A stretch of 64,000 bases of DNA, from NCBI GenBank assembly GCA_949316235.1, contig OX438741.1:38912962-38976961 (forward strand), read 5' to 3'. This document shows positions 43,251 to 55,810 of the stretch, in pieces. The position numbers and the translations under genes were made by a program. Origin of the DNA: Oegoconia quadripuncta (lineage: Eukaryota > Arthropoda > Insecta > Lepidoptera > Autostichidae). The notes beneath the pieces are model-generated. The model saw only the letters and a list, made by a program, of their open reading frames with translations. It ran no database searches and was not told where the DNA came from. Numbering within the stretch: position 1 is the first letter of the stretch; every line of letters begins with the position of its first letter.

Positions 43251-44030
43251 ATAATAATTGTCAAAAGTGGGTAATATAATTAACTAAATACCCCCAAAAT
43301 TCCATTTCGCCTTGGAAAAGATTTCCACAATGCGTTTATAGAAGCGTAATCTCTAGCTAGGAGTAGCTCCTGTACCAGACTCGGAACGCTTGACCCGATA
43401 ACTATCGCCTTTCAAACCCAACTGCCGATAGCAATACCAAGTTGCAGGAAATCAATTCGAGATCTGTATCTCGACAGAATTAGAAACAGCCGGGCTGCGT
43501 CAAGGCTCCAATTTTATTGGTTACAAGCACGCATTCACTAAGATTTATTGCCTTGAGTTATGGTCTTAGATCTGTTCGATGCTGTCTTTTAAGTTTTGAT
43601 TTAAATGATTTGTTGCTTTAGACTATCATTGGTCATAATGTGGTAAGTATTAAGTAAGGGTGTGACCTTCCCAGCCCACCTATGCCCAGCTGGGTCGAGT
43701 CACGAGGTGTATATGTACAGGGACTCACCACACCAACTTATTTATTGCATGAAACAGGTAGTGCAGAGGATCGAAAGGGCCTTAAAACTAAAAAAATAAC
43801 TATTGAGATGTAAAAAAAACGATTAAAATAACGGTGCGACTGAGTGAAATCTGGAAATCAATGTGTAAAAAAAAAAGATCCGTCAGTTCATCAGTCAGTC
43901 AGTCAGTTTAACTCCAATAACCCAAACCCACCGATGAGTATCAGCTCAAAAGAACGAGACCGTTACAAGGGTATGCCAGGTATAACCGTTCCAATTATAG
44001 TAGTAGGTCAGTAGGTCACAGGGATCGCGA
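43250..44030. other. Unassigned repeat-poor stretch
   Basis: No gene and no family member recognised. Short tetra-repeat of TCAG/CAGT at 43886-43910. Confidence 0.4.
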
Positions 44031-44520
44031 CTCCAAAATCATTCACATCTATTCAACAAATTACAACCATTTAAGATCAAATTAAAAAAGTGCCTGTTAG
44101 GCCTGCCATATATTGCCTGATATCTATGCTTTTGGCTTTGGTTTTGCGACGCCGGCATGCAAAGTTATCCTCCTTTTTATTCCTGTTTATGATGCTTATA
44201 CGAGTATCTTTGATTGTGTCGTTTTTATAGTAGCCAAATAAAGCATTAATATGCTATTCGTTCCTTATATTTCAACAATTTTTATTATCTTTATTCTTAT
44301 CACTATCTACTGTTGTTATGGTTGTACTTTTATTGTGCTTTTATTGTGTTGACATTTTAATGATTAGGTAATTTGAATAATGTTTAATTTACTTTTAACC
44401 ATTTGCATGCCATCAGATGACGCAACACGCTTGTTCTAAAATAAATGTTCATCAATGATTGTACCGTGTTAGCCTGCAAATAAATTATTTGTATTTGTAT
44501 TTGTATTTGTACCGAATCAA
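44030..44520 (+). mobile_element. LINE 3' end with TTTGTA microsatellite tail
   Basis: Starts near ACAACCATTTAAGATCAAAT, continues through AATTAAAAAAGTGCCTGTTA and ends in repeated TTTGTA units at 44490-44512. Coding part reduced to the last codons. Confidence 0.55.
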
Positions 44521-44829
44521 TTTCAGAACATTTGTACAGCTTACTATTTTCAATTGCCAGTCGCAGTTATATTGATACCAGGAGAACTATGGGGTCCAAC
44601 CGCAATGGGGCAGTTTGTGAAGTAGCGAGTGCTTGTGAGGTGCGGGGTGTGCGGGGTGCGGGGCGAGACGTGCGGTCTCGAGGGAGAAGTTTAGGCGCAA
44701 TAATCGCAAGTGCATTGAGGACTGAGAGGCTCAGGGATGTGGTTTAATTCTTAGAAGAGGAGCGTGGAACGAGAGATATTAACAAAATGGACATTTTAAT
44801 AAATAATAGGTTAATGTAGGCTCAGACTA

Positions 44830-45260
44830 AAACACAAGTAAGATGGAGCACGCTGTACTATAGAAGTAAATGAGTTGCCCCTGGATTGACAACTGACCAC
44901 TGGCTCGCCAGGGTATTGTTATAGCGTTTAGGCTCCGTTCAAGACACATTCCATTAAATAAGTTCGCTCACATGATGGGAAAAGTCCCATCTCCGAATTG
45001 TACCGAGTGTGATGTGGTGGAGGATACCTATCATGTGCTGATGGAATGTGTCCGTAACGAGGATTATAGAAGAGAAGTTGTTATAAACAATAATATACGG
45101 GTATAAGGTGGTTGCAATAGGGCTCTAGCACACCCTGCGTCTCTAGCAGCCAAAAATATGTATAATTTATATAAAATTGCTGTGCGACGGAGGAATTAGT
45201 ACATAAGTAACCTGTACCAATGGAGCGGCATAGTCGCTTTCGACTAAGCTCTTGAAAATA
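44830..45260 (+). mobile_element. LINE remnant with C-terminal zinc knuckle
   Basis: 44935-45080 translates to phrases such as HMMGKVPSPNCTECDVVEDTYHVLMEC in two parts (C-x2-C...H...C). This knuckle lies downstream of RNase H in I/R1-type LINEs. Frame-broken elsewhere. Confidence 0.6.
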
Positions 45261-45794
45261 AGATTTAAAAAAAAAAGATGTACCCTAGAAGTAAAGCCTC
45301 AAGCCGGGTCGATTTTTACACACATAGGTACGCATCAAAGGAAACTTATATTCCCGCGCTCGTCAATAACTCACACAAATATAGAAAAGTGGCTTAATGT
45401 AGGTAACAGCAATAACTGACGCTATTGACGAGTGTTCGCATTCTTGTTCCTCTCGAGGAAGAGTGAATTCCAAACGATATCTCATACAAATTTCAAAGAT
45501 CTTTAAAAAGAGTAGACTAATTGTAAATCGACCAGGGAATGCTAGTACTACCGAATGTTTTACATGTTTAAAAGGAAAGATTTTTACGCTATACAAGCAA
45601 TATGAATGACTCTCACAACACTCGCACAAAATTAAAGAGGTAATTCTGCTTACAATGTGAAAAAGAAGCAAATATTGTCCGCAGTAGATTACGGGTTACT
45701 TAGAGATACTTATAAGAACTATAATAGCGAAAAAGTTTTCTTTGTCGAATCATAAATTTTACAATTATTTCAAATTGTATTTGTATTGACTTAT

Positions 45795-45945
45795 TTAAAA
45801 ACCAAGAAACTCCGGGGTTGCCCCGGAGTTTCTTGCTCGTTCTTTTCTGGGGAGACAGCCTAGTGAATGAACGATAACTGTATGTCATGACGATTTCAAA
45901 TGTTATTCTTATAACTTACGAAATACAACATTTTTGATATGATTT
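45795..45945 (+). mobile_element. LINE 3' fragment (dominant family)
   Basis: Contains GAGTTTCTTGCTCGTTCTTT and ends TTTTTGATATGATTTGATTT. Confidence 0.7.
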
Positions 45946-46940
45946 GATTTATGAGTTGCCATTAACAAAGGTTCATCTACCAAAGACAAGCTTTGTTAAC
46001 AGGACGATGTATACACATCGTTGTACTTTTAAGTTTGCAATCTCAGCAGAAAAAAAGACATCTACCGGAGAAGAGAGAGAGCTTCTCTGTTCCCCGACCC
46101 GGCAGTCGTCTACCTAATCGTAAAGTACTGTCCCCCCCCCACCTACTGAACCAACATTGATCAACACAGCCCTTTGTATAGAATGTGTGCATTATGTAAT
46201 AGTACGAGAAACCAGATTGATATATTTTCAGGAACAATCGCCTCCACTAAGAAAGTTATCTATGGTTGTACATGTATTAAGGATTAATCATCCTTAATAC
46301 ATATACATCATTTTGTACAACAATTATAAATAGGTCTTTTTGTATCGTTTTAGTGATTTAGTTAATAGCCTATTTTATTCTTAAGTATTGAGACTGTTTA
46401 CCTGTGTGCATGCTGTGTTCACATCAAGTAGGATACATTCAATCAATTATGTCGTAATGTTGGGTAAGACTAAAAATATTGTGAATTGTGTCCAGTTTTG
46501 TGAACCGTATAAAAAAAAAAAATCGCATCGTACCAACGCAATCCCTTGTAACTTGCGCCGACTTCTGTCTAGAGTTAAGCGAAGTGAAGCGAGCCTGTGG
46601 AGCAATATCGTTCGATGACTTCAATATGAGTAAGTCTCGATGCCTCAGCTCGGTGCGACTTGCCGCGTATCGCTGCGATTGGAAACAATTCTCCTGCCAG
46701 CGTGCTTATTGTTACTTTGCTAACTTACTTAGCTACTTCATACTTCTCACACAATTTGAAACAAAGGCTGTTTGCCGCAGCTCAGGTGTGTTTCTACCTT
46801 CCTCAAGTATCCAAGTTGTTAGGTAAATGAAACTGTATAAGCTAAAGATTGCGTTACTTTGTTAGTTTGTTGTTATTTACGTAAGAGACATTAAAAGAGT
46901 CCAATTAGGTATACTTTGCAAGGGAATTGAATTTATTTAT
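45946..46940. other. Unassigned stretch with a small hairpin
   Basis: Short perfect-arm hairpin TATTAAGGAT/ATCCTTAATA at about 46276-46302. No recognised gene; CpG-richer patch at 46540-46700. Confidence 0.4.
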
Positions 46941-47110
46941 CCAACGGAATCATTTATATCATCTAACCAAGAATTACTAGGAGTAAAATTTGCTAATGGA
47001 GTATAAAGCAAATTTATAAAACAAGTGAAATCCTTTTCAATAGAAAAATCCTATTACAATTTAAATGAGTTCCTAAATGATACAAAATTTATAGCTTGAC
47101 ATAATTCGTA
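46940..47110 (+). mobile_element. LINE scrap, RT C-terminal end
   Basis: Reads into a KSFSIEKSYYNLNEFLND-like C-terminal phrase; a second copy of the same protein end is at 47445-47660. Confidence 0.5.
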
Positions 47111-47344
47111 TAATTTAATCTATTCTAATAATTTAATATATTGATAATAAAAATAGATAAATATCTATTTCAATTAATAAATATTGAATTGATAATAATA
47201 GAAGACATTTATTCGTCGACCATGATACAATAATAATTAGCATGCAACAATGAAGCCTCGGTCCCTCTATTGCTACACCCTAAGGGGTACACATGTGATA
47301 CTAATATTACGTAAACCTAAGACCATAAAAACCCATGTGAAAGC

Positions 47345-47780
47345 AATAAATTGATTAATTGATGGAGCATTTATTTGTTTCTCCAGTCACACACATAGAT
47401 TTAACTTTTAGGCACAACAACAATATTGTAGATCGATACAAATTATGGTACTTAAAAAACTTAAAAAACCCTTTTCAAAACTAAAATTATTTACATCTGG
47501 ACCCCATTATACGGTAATTAAAATTTTCAACGCCATTCCTAATGAAATTAAAAATATAGAATCAAACAAATCATTCACACAAAAACTAAAAAGCTTCCTT
47601 GTTAAAAAAAGCTACTACAACCTTAATGATTTCTTGCAAGATAACAAAGTATTTATATGACATTTAAAGATGTTATGATTCCTCAACGCCTACTTTAAGA
47701 AATGTTTATGTAAAAAATCTTAATATAACTGTGATAATAACTATAGTTAAGTATAGAAAATAATAAACTGTCAGGCCCTC
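47345..47780 (+). mobile_element. LINE scraps, RT C-terminal end
   Basis: 47350-47430 is a reversed 3' tail (CATTTATTTGTTTCTCCAGT). 47445-47660 is an open frame of 71 codons with IKIFNAIPNEIKNIE and KSFLVKKSYYNLNDFL, the last part of a LINE reverse transcriptase. 5'-truncated. Confidence 0.6.
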
Positions 47781-48300
47781 TCCTAATGTAAGATAATATT
47801 GCCATGCCCCAACGGGGCGTCACAAATATTTATTTAAGACCTAGTTTTACTCATAAGCATGTACTACTATATTTGTGATACTGCAATAAACGTACTGAAT
47901 ACTGGTAACCTACGTATAATACATACACCTAGTAAGAGGAGACTGTGTCCAACAGTAAGGACACGTAAGACTGTGTACATAATAAGCTAGTGGCTTAACA
48001 ATCATGTTTCATAATAGATGAATTGCTTTCTACAACACGATTATGACACAATGCTGCAGGGTATTTCTTGGAATCTCAAATATCAAGAATATATATAATT
48101 ACCTTCTGCTAAATTCCGGACGCCTTTGAATTCCCACTGCATTTCGGACAAAGCGCCGAAATCCCCGACGTGTCCGCAAAATTCCGGACGAATGACAACC
48201 CTAGCCAGAAATCGAATCGCGACCTCCGTTTTGGTAACTTTACGTAGTAACCACAGAGGCAATTAACAAAGTATAATTAATGTATCATACATTGAAATTA
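47781..48300. other. Unassigned stretch
   Basis: No recognised gene or repeat, apart from a weak tRNA-like scrap near 48205-48260. Confidence 0.4.
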
Positions 48301-48550
48301 CCTGTTTGGTGTAGTGGTTAGAAACTCTGCTGCTATGCCAAAAGGTCGCGGGTTCGAATCCCGCTAGGGCATATCTTTGTATGATGGATGAATATAGACA
48401 TGTGTTCCCGAGTTATGGATGTTTTTCATTTATATATGTATTTATTTACAAAAAAAATGTATTTGTGTAGTTATTTTTTTATCAACCATCTGGTATCCAT
48501 AATACAAGCCTAGTTGCTTAGTGTGAAACTAGATGGCGCTGTGTGTATAT
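48301..48550 (+). mobile_element. SINE (family B), near full length
   Basis: Head CCTGTTTGGTGTAGTGGTTA, B-box GGGTTCGAATCCCGCTAGGG, then GACATGTGTTCCCGAGTTAT and the tail with TAGTTGCTTAGTGTGAAACT. Reference copy for family B here. Confidence 0.85.
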
Positions 48551-49149
48551 GGAAATTTAATTTATTATTATTTAAATAAATACATAAGGTCGAGTCCAGT
48601 GTTGTAATAGACTTGAGTCTTATTTTATACTCAAGACTTGAGTCTTTCCCAGCTCTAGGCGGGGGCCGTGGCGAGTAGGTGCGCGGTGCGATGTTTAGCG
48701 AGATACGCATGAAATATGGTGGTTGAATACAAAGACCCATGCAAATTAGCCAAGACAACTCCCGTTTCAAACACACGCAGAGATCGCAGACTCAATACTG
48801 AACTTTATTATATCTTGCAGTCATACTATGGAGAGGCATTTAAGGAGGTCCATGAGGGAACAAATTAATATTACGAATATATTATTGGTGAATGCGAAAC
48901 ATAGCTGTGGGCCAATATACCCATATGAAAGGCATAAGGACCTGGTTAGGTGGGTGGTCATAATTCCTATATCAGAATAATCCGATAAGTATATTATAGA
49001 AAACATATCATTACAAAATTTCATTAGACAGTGTTACTGTAAAAAAAATACGAAAATCTTTATTTTAGTCTAAAATAATAGTGACTATGAACAGTGGACG
49101 GAGTCAATCTAGTAAGCATAATAAGTATGCTTGTGGCAGGTGACCCCGC

Positions 49150-49645
49150 TCGTCCTTATCGGTAGCTTACATAGATTGCTTAAAGTAAGGATCCTTTGGC
49201 ATTAAGGCTGCGCAGTTGTGGAATGCACTACCACTAAATATTCGTCACGCAGATTCGCTTGCAGTGTTTAAACTGCGTCTAAAGGAATATTATTTATGTG
49301 TTTAATGTATTTTATATACTGTTATATGGTATGTGTATTTTTTTTGTACTTATTTATATGATTTGTTGATTTTAGTAAGAGTTTATCTTTGTATGTATTC
49401 TACTATACCTATATATTTTCGTCTATGTACCTATTGATATTTAAAGTTATTCACCTTTTACTTTGCACTATCCAACTACTTATTAAAAAGCTTCTTTAAC
49501 TTTTGATTTTGATGATTTTGATTTTGAGGTTGTCTGGAAGAAATCGCTATCAGCGATAAGACTGCCTTTGTACACTTCATCATCTATGTTAAATGTTCTT
49601 TGTATTTTATTTTTGTATGCAATAAAGAGTTTAATAATAATAATA
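49150..49645 (+). mobile_element. LINE remnant, 3' end
   Basis: A short open stretch encodes WNALPLNIRHADSLAVFKLR, the last residues of a LINE reverse transcriptase. The 3' region follows with CAGCGATAAGACTGCCTTTG and an AATAATAATAA tail. 5'-truncated. Confidence 0.65.
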
Positions 49646-49842
49646 AGAATAACATATATGTAGGTGCTTAAGCATGCACAGCACATATGTCACCATATAC
49701 ATACAACATTGTACAATTATATGTATACGTCCATATGTGAACAACTATAATATACAATACTGTTAAATAAACCTAGCAAAATACAAATTTCCGGTGTTTT
49801 GCTAATCTAAATTTGGCAATCAGAGTGCTATGTCGAACTGAC

Positions 49843-50064
49843 CTGGTCTGGCGTCTCTGTCTGGAACGCGTGACAGAACTGCCGCACTTCGAGCGGCGTG
49901 TCCGCTGCCGCGTCCGCTACCGCTTGGCAGTCCGCGCCTGCCCCCGCGCACGCGCCCGCTACCGCGTACGCCCGCGGCTCGCGCGCCACGAACGCGAACA
50001 GCGCGCGCGCCGCCTCACACGTCGCGTACGAGATGCGCCGCAACGCGTGAGACATGCGAACAGT
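49843..50064 (-). CDS. Host exon: PTB/PID-type adaptor domain, second part
   Basis: 222 bp, exactly 74 codons in phase 0. The minus strand reads a TTCTGCAG acceptor just before it and CCAG|GTCAGT as donor after it. It begins TVRMSHALRRISYATCEAAR and continues with LFAFVAREP, then an Ala/Gly-rich loop of about 30 residues, then RQFCHAFQTETPDQ. The pattern of a HxIxY strand, FAFVAR strand and FCHAF strand is that of a phosphotyrosine-binding (PTB/PID) fold. It joins in phase to the exon at 55811-55885. The order resembles adaptors such as SH2D5 (from memory, not checked). Very GC-rich against AT-rich surroundings, as expected for a conserved exon. Confidence 0.75.
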
Positions 50065-50716
50065 CTGCAGAATTCCAAACAGTTCAATATTCTGGAATGG
50101 ATTAAGAAAGACTGAAGAAAGATTGATACTACAAATTAGACATATTTATTTGACACCACGCTATAGCAACAACAATATTAATAAAAACAAGAAAATTATC
50201 ACAATATACAGAAACAGATTGTGAAATGCGGTGAGTGCAGTGTGATGTCAAAAATGGACTCCATCTCAGCTTATGCTGTTTTTGTTTTGTTTTGTAAAGT
50301 TCTTTATTAATAATGAAAACAACAATTGTATACATCTCAGTGTCTAAGCCTAAGAGAAACGAACATAAACAATAATAATTATTTGGCAGGCTAAGCACCT
50401 ATTACAAACAGTTAACAATGAGGCAAAAGGTTAATATTTACGTACCTAAGTAAACAATGCACTAGTTTTTATCCGGCCAATATGTCTAACTTATGCAATC
50501 TTTAGAGGAGATTACATGTATTTAAATGCATAGATAAATGGTTATAGATAAATAAATCGTGAAATATTATATCATCAATATGAAGGTATTCAATTCAAAG
50601 AAGCTTAGATTATGCTATTATATAAACACGGGCGTATGCTGTAGCAATTGTTACAGCGCTGGTTTTCAGAAGAGCCCAACATCAAGAGCCTCCGACGTAA
50701 TGCGGAAAGTTGTACT

Positions 50717-50750
50717 AGTTGTTTGTACAACTACTGTTGTACAAACAACT
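50717..50750. repeat. Perfect 15-bp palindrome
   Basis: AGTTGTTTGTACAAC, a TACT loop, then GTTGTACAAACAACT. Lies 16 bp from the LINE insertion below. Confidence 0.9.
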
Positions 50751-50779
50751 ACATGGATTTGTATCCATCTACATAACTA

Positions 50780-51394
50780 TTCTATTCTTATATTTGCCAT
50801 GGGGTTGGACATACGCCCAAAGGCACCTCGACCCAATCGGGATCTTTTGTGCACTTCCCCTGCTTTCGCTCTCTCCTACTGCCAATTTATTGACTTCATG
50901 AGCCTTATAACACAGGCTAGTGGGAAGAGCATGTAGTCGCCGGGTTCGGGATACGCCTTACCCAAGTGGCGCATACGCCTTGCGGCCACGGAATCGCAGT
51001 CACACAGAAGGTGCTTCATTGATTCCCTTTCTTTGTTGCATGCCCTGCAGGTTGAACTTTCAGCTAGGCCCATCTTGAATAAGAGATCCCTCGTTCCATA
51101 GTGACCAGTAAGCGCAGCCACCATGAAACGGGTTTGCTCTCTGTTCAACCTGCAGATTTTCTTGGTTAAACCTGCAACATTCTTGCCAATAAACATTTTT
51201 GAATGTGTAAGGCCGTCGAGTTTGCTCCACTCCTTAGTGTGTTGCTCTCTAATATGAGTATTCAAAACCATGTGTATGGTGCTCATAGAGAGTCCCACAA
51301 ATGGCTCCGGTCCAATCAACGTTTGTTCCGAGCCCTTTCTAGCCAGTCTGTCAGCGCACTCATTTCCCTCTATTCCTACATGCCCAGGGACCCA
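50780..51394 (-). mobile_element. 5'-truncated LINE with RNase H tail, flanked by 14-bp duplication
   Basis: The minus strand is open for 173 codons and encodes the end of an RNase H domain (WVPGHVGIEGNECADRLARK) and a C-terminal knuckle (TCRACNKERESMKHLLCDC). This places it in the I/R1 group of LINEs. CATCTACATAACTA occurs on both sides (50766-50779 and 51395-51408), a target duplication. A clean remnant, not a host gene. Confidence 0.85.
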
Positions 51395-51550
51395 CATCTA
51401 CATAACTAAATATAACAGTTGCTTAAAGATACATATAGATAAAATTAAACATTATTTAATATATATACTGAATATTTATACAGGTCGTTTTTATTATGCG
51501 CAGGTTTTTATTCAGTAGTGAACGTCTTTCGGCTGATATGATGATGATAT

Positions 51551-51920
51551 GCGCAAAATACTTAAGATTGATACCAAGTCGTTTGTCATACAACTTAGGG
51601 TCTTACCGACTTTCAGAAAGCAATGTAGATACTTATGTATGACAAAAGACTTAAGATTGATACATACTAAGTCGTTTGTCATACAAACCTAAGTCTTACC
51701 GACTTTCAGAAAGCAATGTAGATACTTATGTATGACAAAAGACTTAAGATTGATACATACTAAGTCGTTTGTCATACAAACCTAAGCCTTACCGACTTTC
51801 AGAAAGCAATGCAGATACTTATGTATGACAAAATACTTAAGATTGATACATACTAAGTCGTTTGTCATACAAACCTAAGCCTTACCGACTTTCAGAAAGC
51901 AATGTAGATACTAATGTATG
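51551..51920. repeat. Tandem array, 4 copies of about 93 bp
   Basis: Units begin near CTTAAGATTG at 51561, 51650, 51743 and 51836 (spacings 89, 93, 93). Each has CAAGTCGTTTGTCATACAA or a near match, then CCGACTTTCAGAAAGCAATG. Copies are highly similar, so the array is young. Confidence 0.9.
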
Positions 51921-52130
51921 ACAATAGGTTTATACCTACAATCGTATGAAGCACCTAGATCCGAGAAAATTATGAAGACACCAACTTTCCTAAAACAATG
52001 TACCTAGTTATAACGTTGGTATGATGGGGTGGACCCACGGTTTACCTCTCAAAACACGTGATAGGATGCCCATCTCCGTTGAAACGTACACATCTATAGA
52101 TAATTTTGGCGTAAAATCCCTTAGTCGCCT

Positions 52131-52460
52131 TTTTTTTATGCACAAAGGGTTGGGACTTGACCTCAATCACACCTGATGTTAAGTGAAGATGAGGTCGAAG
52201 GTGGAAGCGTACTGACCCTGAAACTCCAACACATTTGGGGGACTGGCTATCTTATCTCTGTCAACCGGAACACGACAATGCTATTAACATTGCTGCTTGG
52301 CGGCAGATTTAGATAAGATGGTGGTAGCTAGCCAGGCGGACATTTAAAATGCCCTACCACCAACCAAACCGAGTACTAAATATGTACCCCGCTGGGGATC
52401 GAACCCGCGACCTCTGAAACGTAAACTCAATGTTGTTTACATTGAGCCACGGAGGCGGTT
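52131..52460 (-). mobile_element. SINE (family A), full length, reversed
   Basis: Tail at the left with the reversed A-run, CACCTGATGTTAAGTGAAGA, and reversed B-box GGGGATCGAACCCGCGACCT; head ends GAGCCACGGAGGCGGTTA. Confidence 0.9.
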
Positions 52461-53204
52461 AGGATTTTCTAAGATGATTTTTGTAGCGATTTCAGAGATC
52501 CAGTTTTATATATCTAAACCACTATCTGAAAGTATGCCAAAGTTTTTTTCACCCGACGACAATCGTAAAAATCAACTACCTACTATACATTTTGGTCACA
52601 TTAGGGTGGTTGGTATGTGATTTTGGTCGAGACGGATTTGAACTTTTCGATGGAACAGCTGAATTTTTACGACAGAATTGACCCCATAGTAAAAATCTTG
52701 AAGAGCAGGTTGAATGGACATCTATACTAAGATCGCGTGCTTCATCTTTCATTACACCTAACAGGTCTGATGAGGTCAAACAACATGTGTTATGCTAATC
52801 AATCATAAAAATTTGTTAAGTTGACGGTCTAAACAGGATCCCAATATTTTAAATTTCGCCCAATAAATAAAGGATTTCCGCAAAATAACACCTGATTCGA
52901 TTAGTTATATCCTAAAGTTCGATTGCGATTCTATCTGTAGTGTCGTTAAATTCGGGCTCGGTTCAGTGATCGAGCCAGTCTCCTCCCATTGTATACGTAG
53001 CCTTCGAGCTATTGAGTTGTGATATAACTGCTTTAGCTCCTGGCGATGACGCTCCCGCCCGTTTCATTGTTCCCGAGAGATGTTCCAAATGTTTTAGTTA
53101 CAGAACACAAATTAAAGCAGGAAGTACTATTGACGTTATAAAATGTTACATAAAGCCTATTTTACACTTGATAATACTGAAATAGAGATTAATAGCGCGT
53201 CGAT
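52461..53204. other. Unassigned stretch
   Basis: A minus-strand frame at 52576-52779 is rich in Ser/Lys (SKSSNPSRPKSHTNHPNV) but has no recognised domain. A GC-richer patch lies at 52960-53060. No repeat family identified. Confidence 0.35.
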
Positions 53205-53302
53205 GGCTCAGTGAAGAAGACACAGTCTCCTAATTCGGCCTCATCTTCACTTAACATCAGGTGTGATTGAGGACAAGTGCTAATCCGTTGTGGATAAAAA
53301 AA
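53205..53302 (+). mobile_element. SINE (family A), 3' tail
   Basis: GCCTCATCTTCACTTAACAT, CAGGTGTGATTGAGGACAAG, then an A-run; a short foreign join is at its left. Confidence 0.75.
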
Positions 53303-53839
53303 ATATCAAGATTGTATTGAGTGTATTGGAACAGCTAATTTCTTTTCAAGATTTCATAGTTCAATTTATAAGTGAACGTTTTTTAATTTGATGGTCCAAT
53401 CCACCATCTGAAATGATGTCAATGTTTTAAACTTCATCCTATATAATAAAAGTAAGTATAACAAATATCTTGAACTTTGTTCCGCACTGCTGAAGCAGAC
53501 AGGTGGCTTTAAATTGTGCAGCCTGAGGTTCACCTTCCCACATACATGAAACCACAACCACCCAATCCGAGCACTATTATGAGCCTAGTTAGCAAGAATC
53601 CAATGGTTTCGCCCTTACACGTAATTAGAGGATTCCCTAACGTGATGCGTGCTACCTGACATTTTACCTATTGCGTTTAAGAGGGAAGGTGGGCGCTGCA
53701 CTTTGGTCTGGCCATTTTTAAGGCAACGGTCAGCTTCAGGATTGTAGCAACTTTCGTAATTGGTAGAATAAGGTCACTGACAAAAAAGAAGGTTATAGGC
53801 TGGACATAAGTCTCTTCCATGGTACGATTTGTATCGCTT

Positions 53840-53895
53840 TTTTTATGCACAACGGGTTAACACTTGACCTCAATCACACCTGAAATTAAGTGAAT
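53840..53895 (-). mobile_element. SINE (family A), 3' tail scrap, reversed
   Basis: TATGCACAACGGGTTAACAC followed by TTGACCTCAATCACACCTGA. Confidence 0.7.
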
Positions 53896-55347
53896 TGATT
53901 GTTAAGTGACTCACTTCCGATTGGACGATTAATTTGCCCAAATCGCCACACTGGTTCACGTTTGCAGATTTTTTGGCAGCATCCCACTAACAACGTTGCT
54001 GCCCGTAATTTGCTGTTAAGCTCGTGATCGCTTAATCTCCATTTGCGATACCCACGGAAAAAGATAGGTTGATTCTATCCTACTCTGCCGGAAGCCACAA
54101 GGCTGGTATACGCTTAATATCAATCAAATAACTCCTACACCTGAACAATCAGTATAATTCGTGTCAGCGAAAACAGCAACTGCTTGGTGGTCGTTAGGAA
54201 CTAAACTGCAAATACATCTGGATTTGCAAACAATGCTGAGTTACTCCATTTGGCGGAGATAATGCTTAGAGAATTAGTAGTGACGATATGATTCGGCAGC
54301 AAGTTGAAATAATGTACGTTCGCTACAATTCATCTAATGATACAAGAATAGTGCACGATAATGAAATGAACCTTGATCCAGTTAGCGTTTAGATAGATTA
54401 CGATACTATCTTCGTTGTTATAAAAAAAAATGTAAAATATAAAAACCCATATAAAAACATTCCACACAAACAATTTATTTAGATATTAGAATTAATCTCG
54501 ATCACAAAGGTAATAATTTGTTAATTTTACTACTTCTTCGACCACAGTTTTCTACTCAATTACACATCCTATCACTTAAATTGTTACTTACACATATCAA
54601 TATAGTATTTTGCAAAAAAATTCTTTACCATAGAAACATAGGCTTATAATTTATTACTCTGTTGTTGAAACGCTCAAAATGGGGCACCAATGAGTTGTGA
54701 ATGTGAACTCAGCCACACGCCTACTTCGTACACGACCTGTCATTGCATCAAGTGCCGAGTTGTGTGGTGAAAAACTCTACCAATTATAACAGAAATGTCA
54801 CAAAAAAGGTGTATATATTAAATATCAACAAACGTAATGTATTTCTTTCGAGCGACTATAACATATAAATCTATGAAGAGAACCCAAACCAGAAACTGTA
54901 AGACTTGAAGTCAACATTTAACAATCACTAACAATCAAAATGCTGAATTTAGTCAGCGATCAGATAAAAAGTTAGATAGAGAAGAACATTAAAGAATTAG
55001 AAACACAGACCAGCTTCAGGAATGACGTAAGGTTACTGATAGCGTAGCTATAACACACGCAAGATTCGTAGTTATAATGACCATGGCTGATGAAGCAATG
55101 AACGCAGCAACTAAATCAAATGATGTAATGCATATTTGGATAATGATTATTCTTATAATATTTATAAATCTGCACGCGTACAGAGTAACAGACCTCTATT
55201 GAAACTGGATCAAATTACTGATTTGATTGAATGCATTTGAGAGAATGGCGATTTTAGAGTGAAAATGGATGAGGTAATAAGAAATAATGCACGCTCAAGT
55301 TGCAGCTATTTGAAAATCTCTAGTAATGAATTCTGTACGCTTATATT
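53896..55347. other. Unassigned intronic stretch of the PTB gene
   Basis: AT-rich; no exon with paired splice sites, no SINE or LINE recognised. Confidence 0.4.
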
Positions 55348-55745
55348 AGGTCCTTACCTATGAAATTGGCGTTTTGTATGAAGAATTTCATTAAGACTGT
55401 TTTCTCCATACAAACATTTTTGTTTTTTTTTTTGCGAACGGTAAATCCAAATTTAGCTAAACTTTGTGTGTAATATCGGATAACATTAAGTTAAGTATAG
55501 GGAGCGTTAATTTTTAAAAGTAACCGCTTTATAAAAGTTTCAGCGAATCTAAGAAATGATTATGGGAAGCACATGAAAAGAGCCCAAGATTTAGCCCAGA
55601 AATTAAAAAATATTTCATGTGAAACCTTGAAATAATATTCCATTTTCCAAATACAAAACCAATTTGGATATAGCTGTGAAAGTCGCAGGAATTGGTACAT
55701 ATGATTAACGAAGAAAAAAAACTAAAATTTCATAGGTAAAGACCC
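55348..55745. mobile_element. MITE with GGTCTTTACC-type termini, copy 2
   Basis: Left AGGTCCTTACCTATGAAATT, right AATTTCATAGGTAAAGACCC. ATT flanks both sides (55345-55347 and a matching ATT after the end), a likely 3-bp duplication. Inverted relative to copy 1. Confidence 0.8.
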
Positions 55746-55810
55746 AATTCTTTGATGGTTGATAGCTCTTAAATCCATACAATGTTCTATGTGAATGTCA
55801 CTGTCTTTAC

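Noticed and set aside
49813..50115. Plus-strand 100-codon Arg-rich frame
   Set aside because: It is the antisense shadow of the GC-rich PTB exon on the minus strand.
50876..51397. Host RNase H gene
   Set aside because: It is a truncated LINE tail flanked by a target duplication.
51551..51920. CRISPR-like array
   Set aside because: Repeats are contiguous 93-bp units without unique spacers, in a eukaryotic genome.
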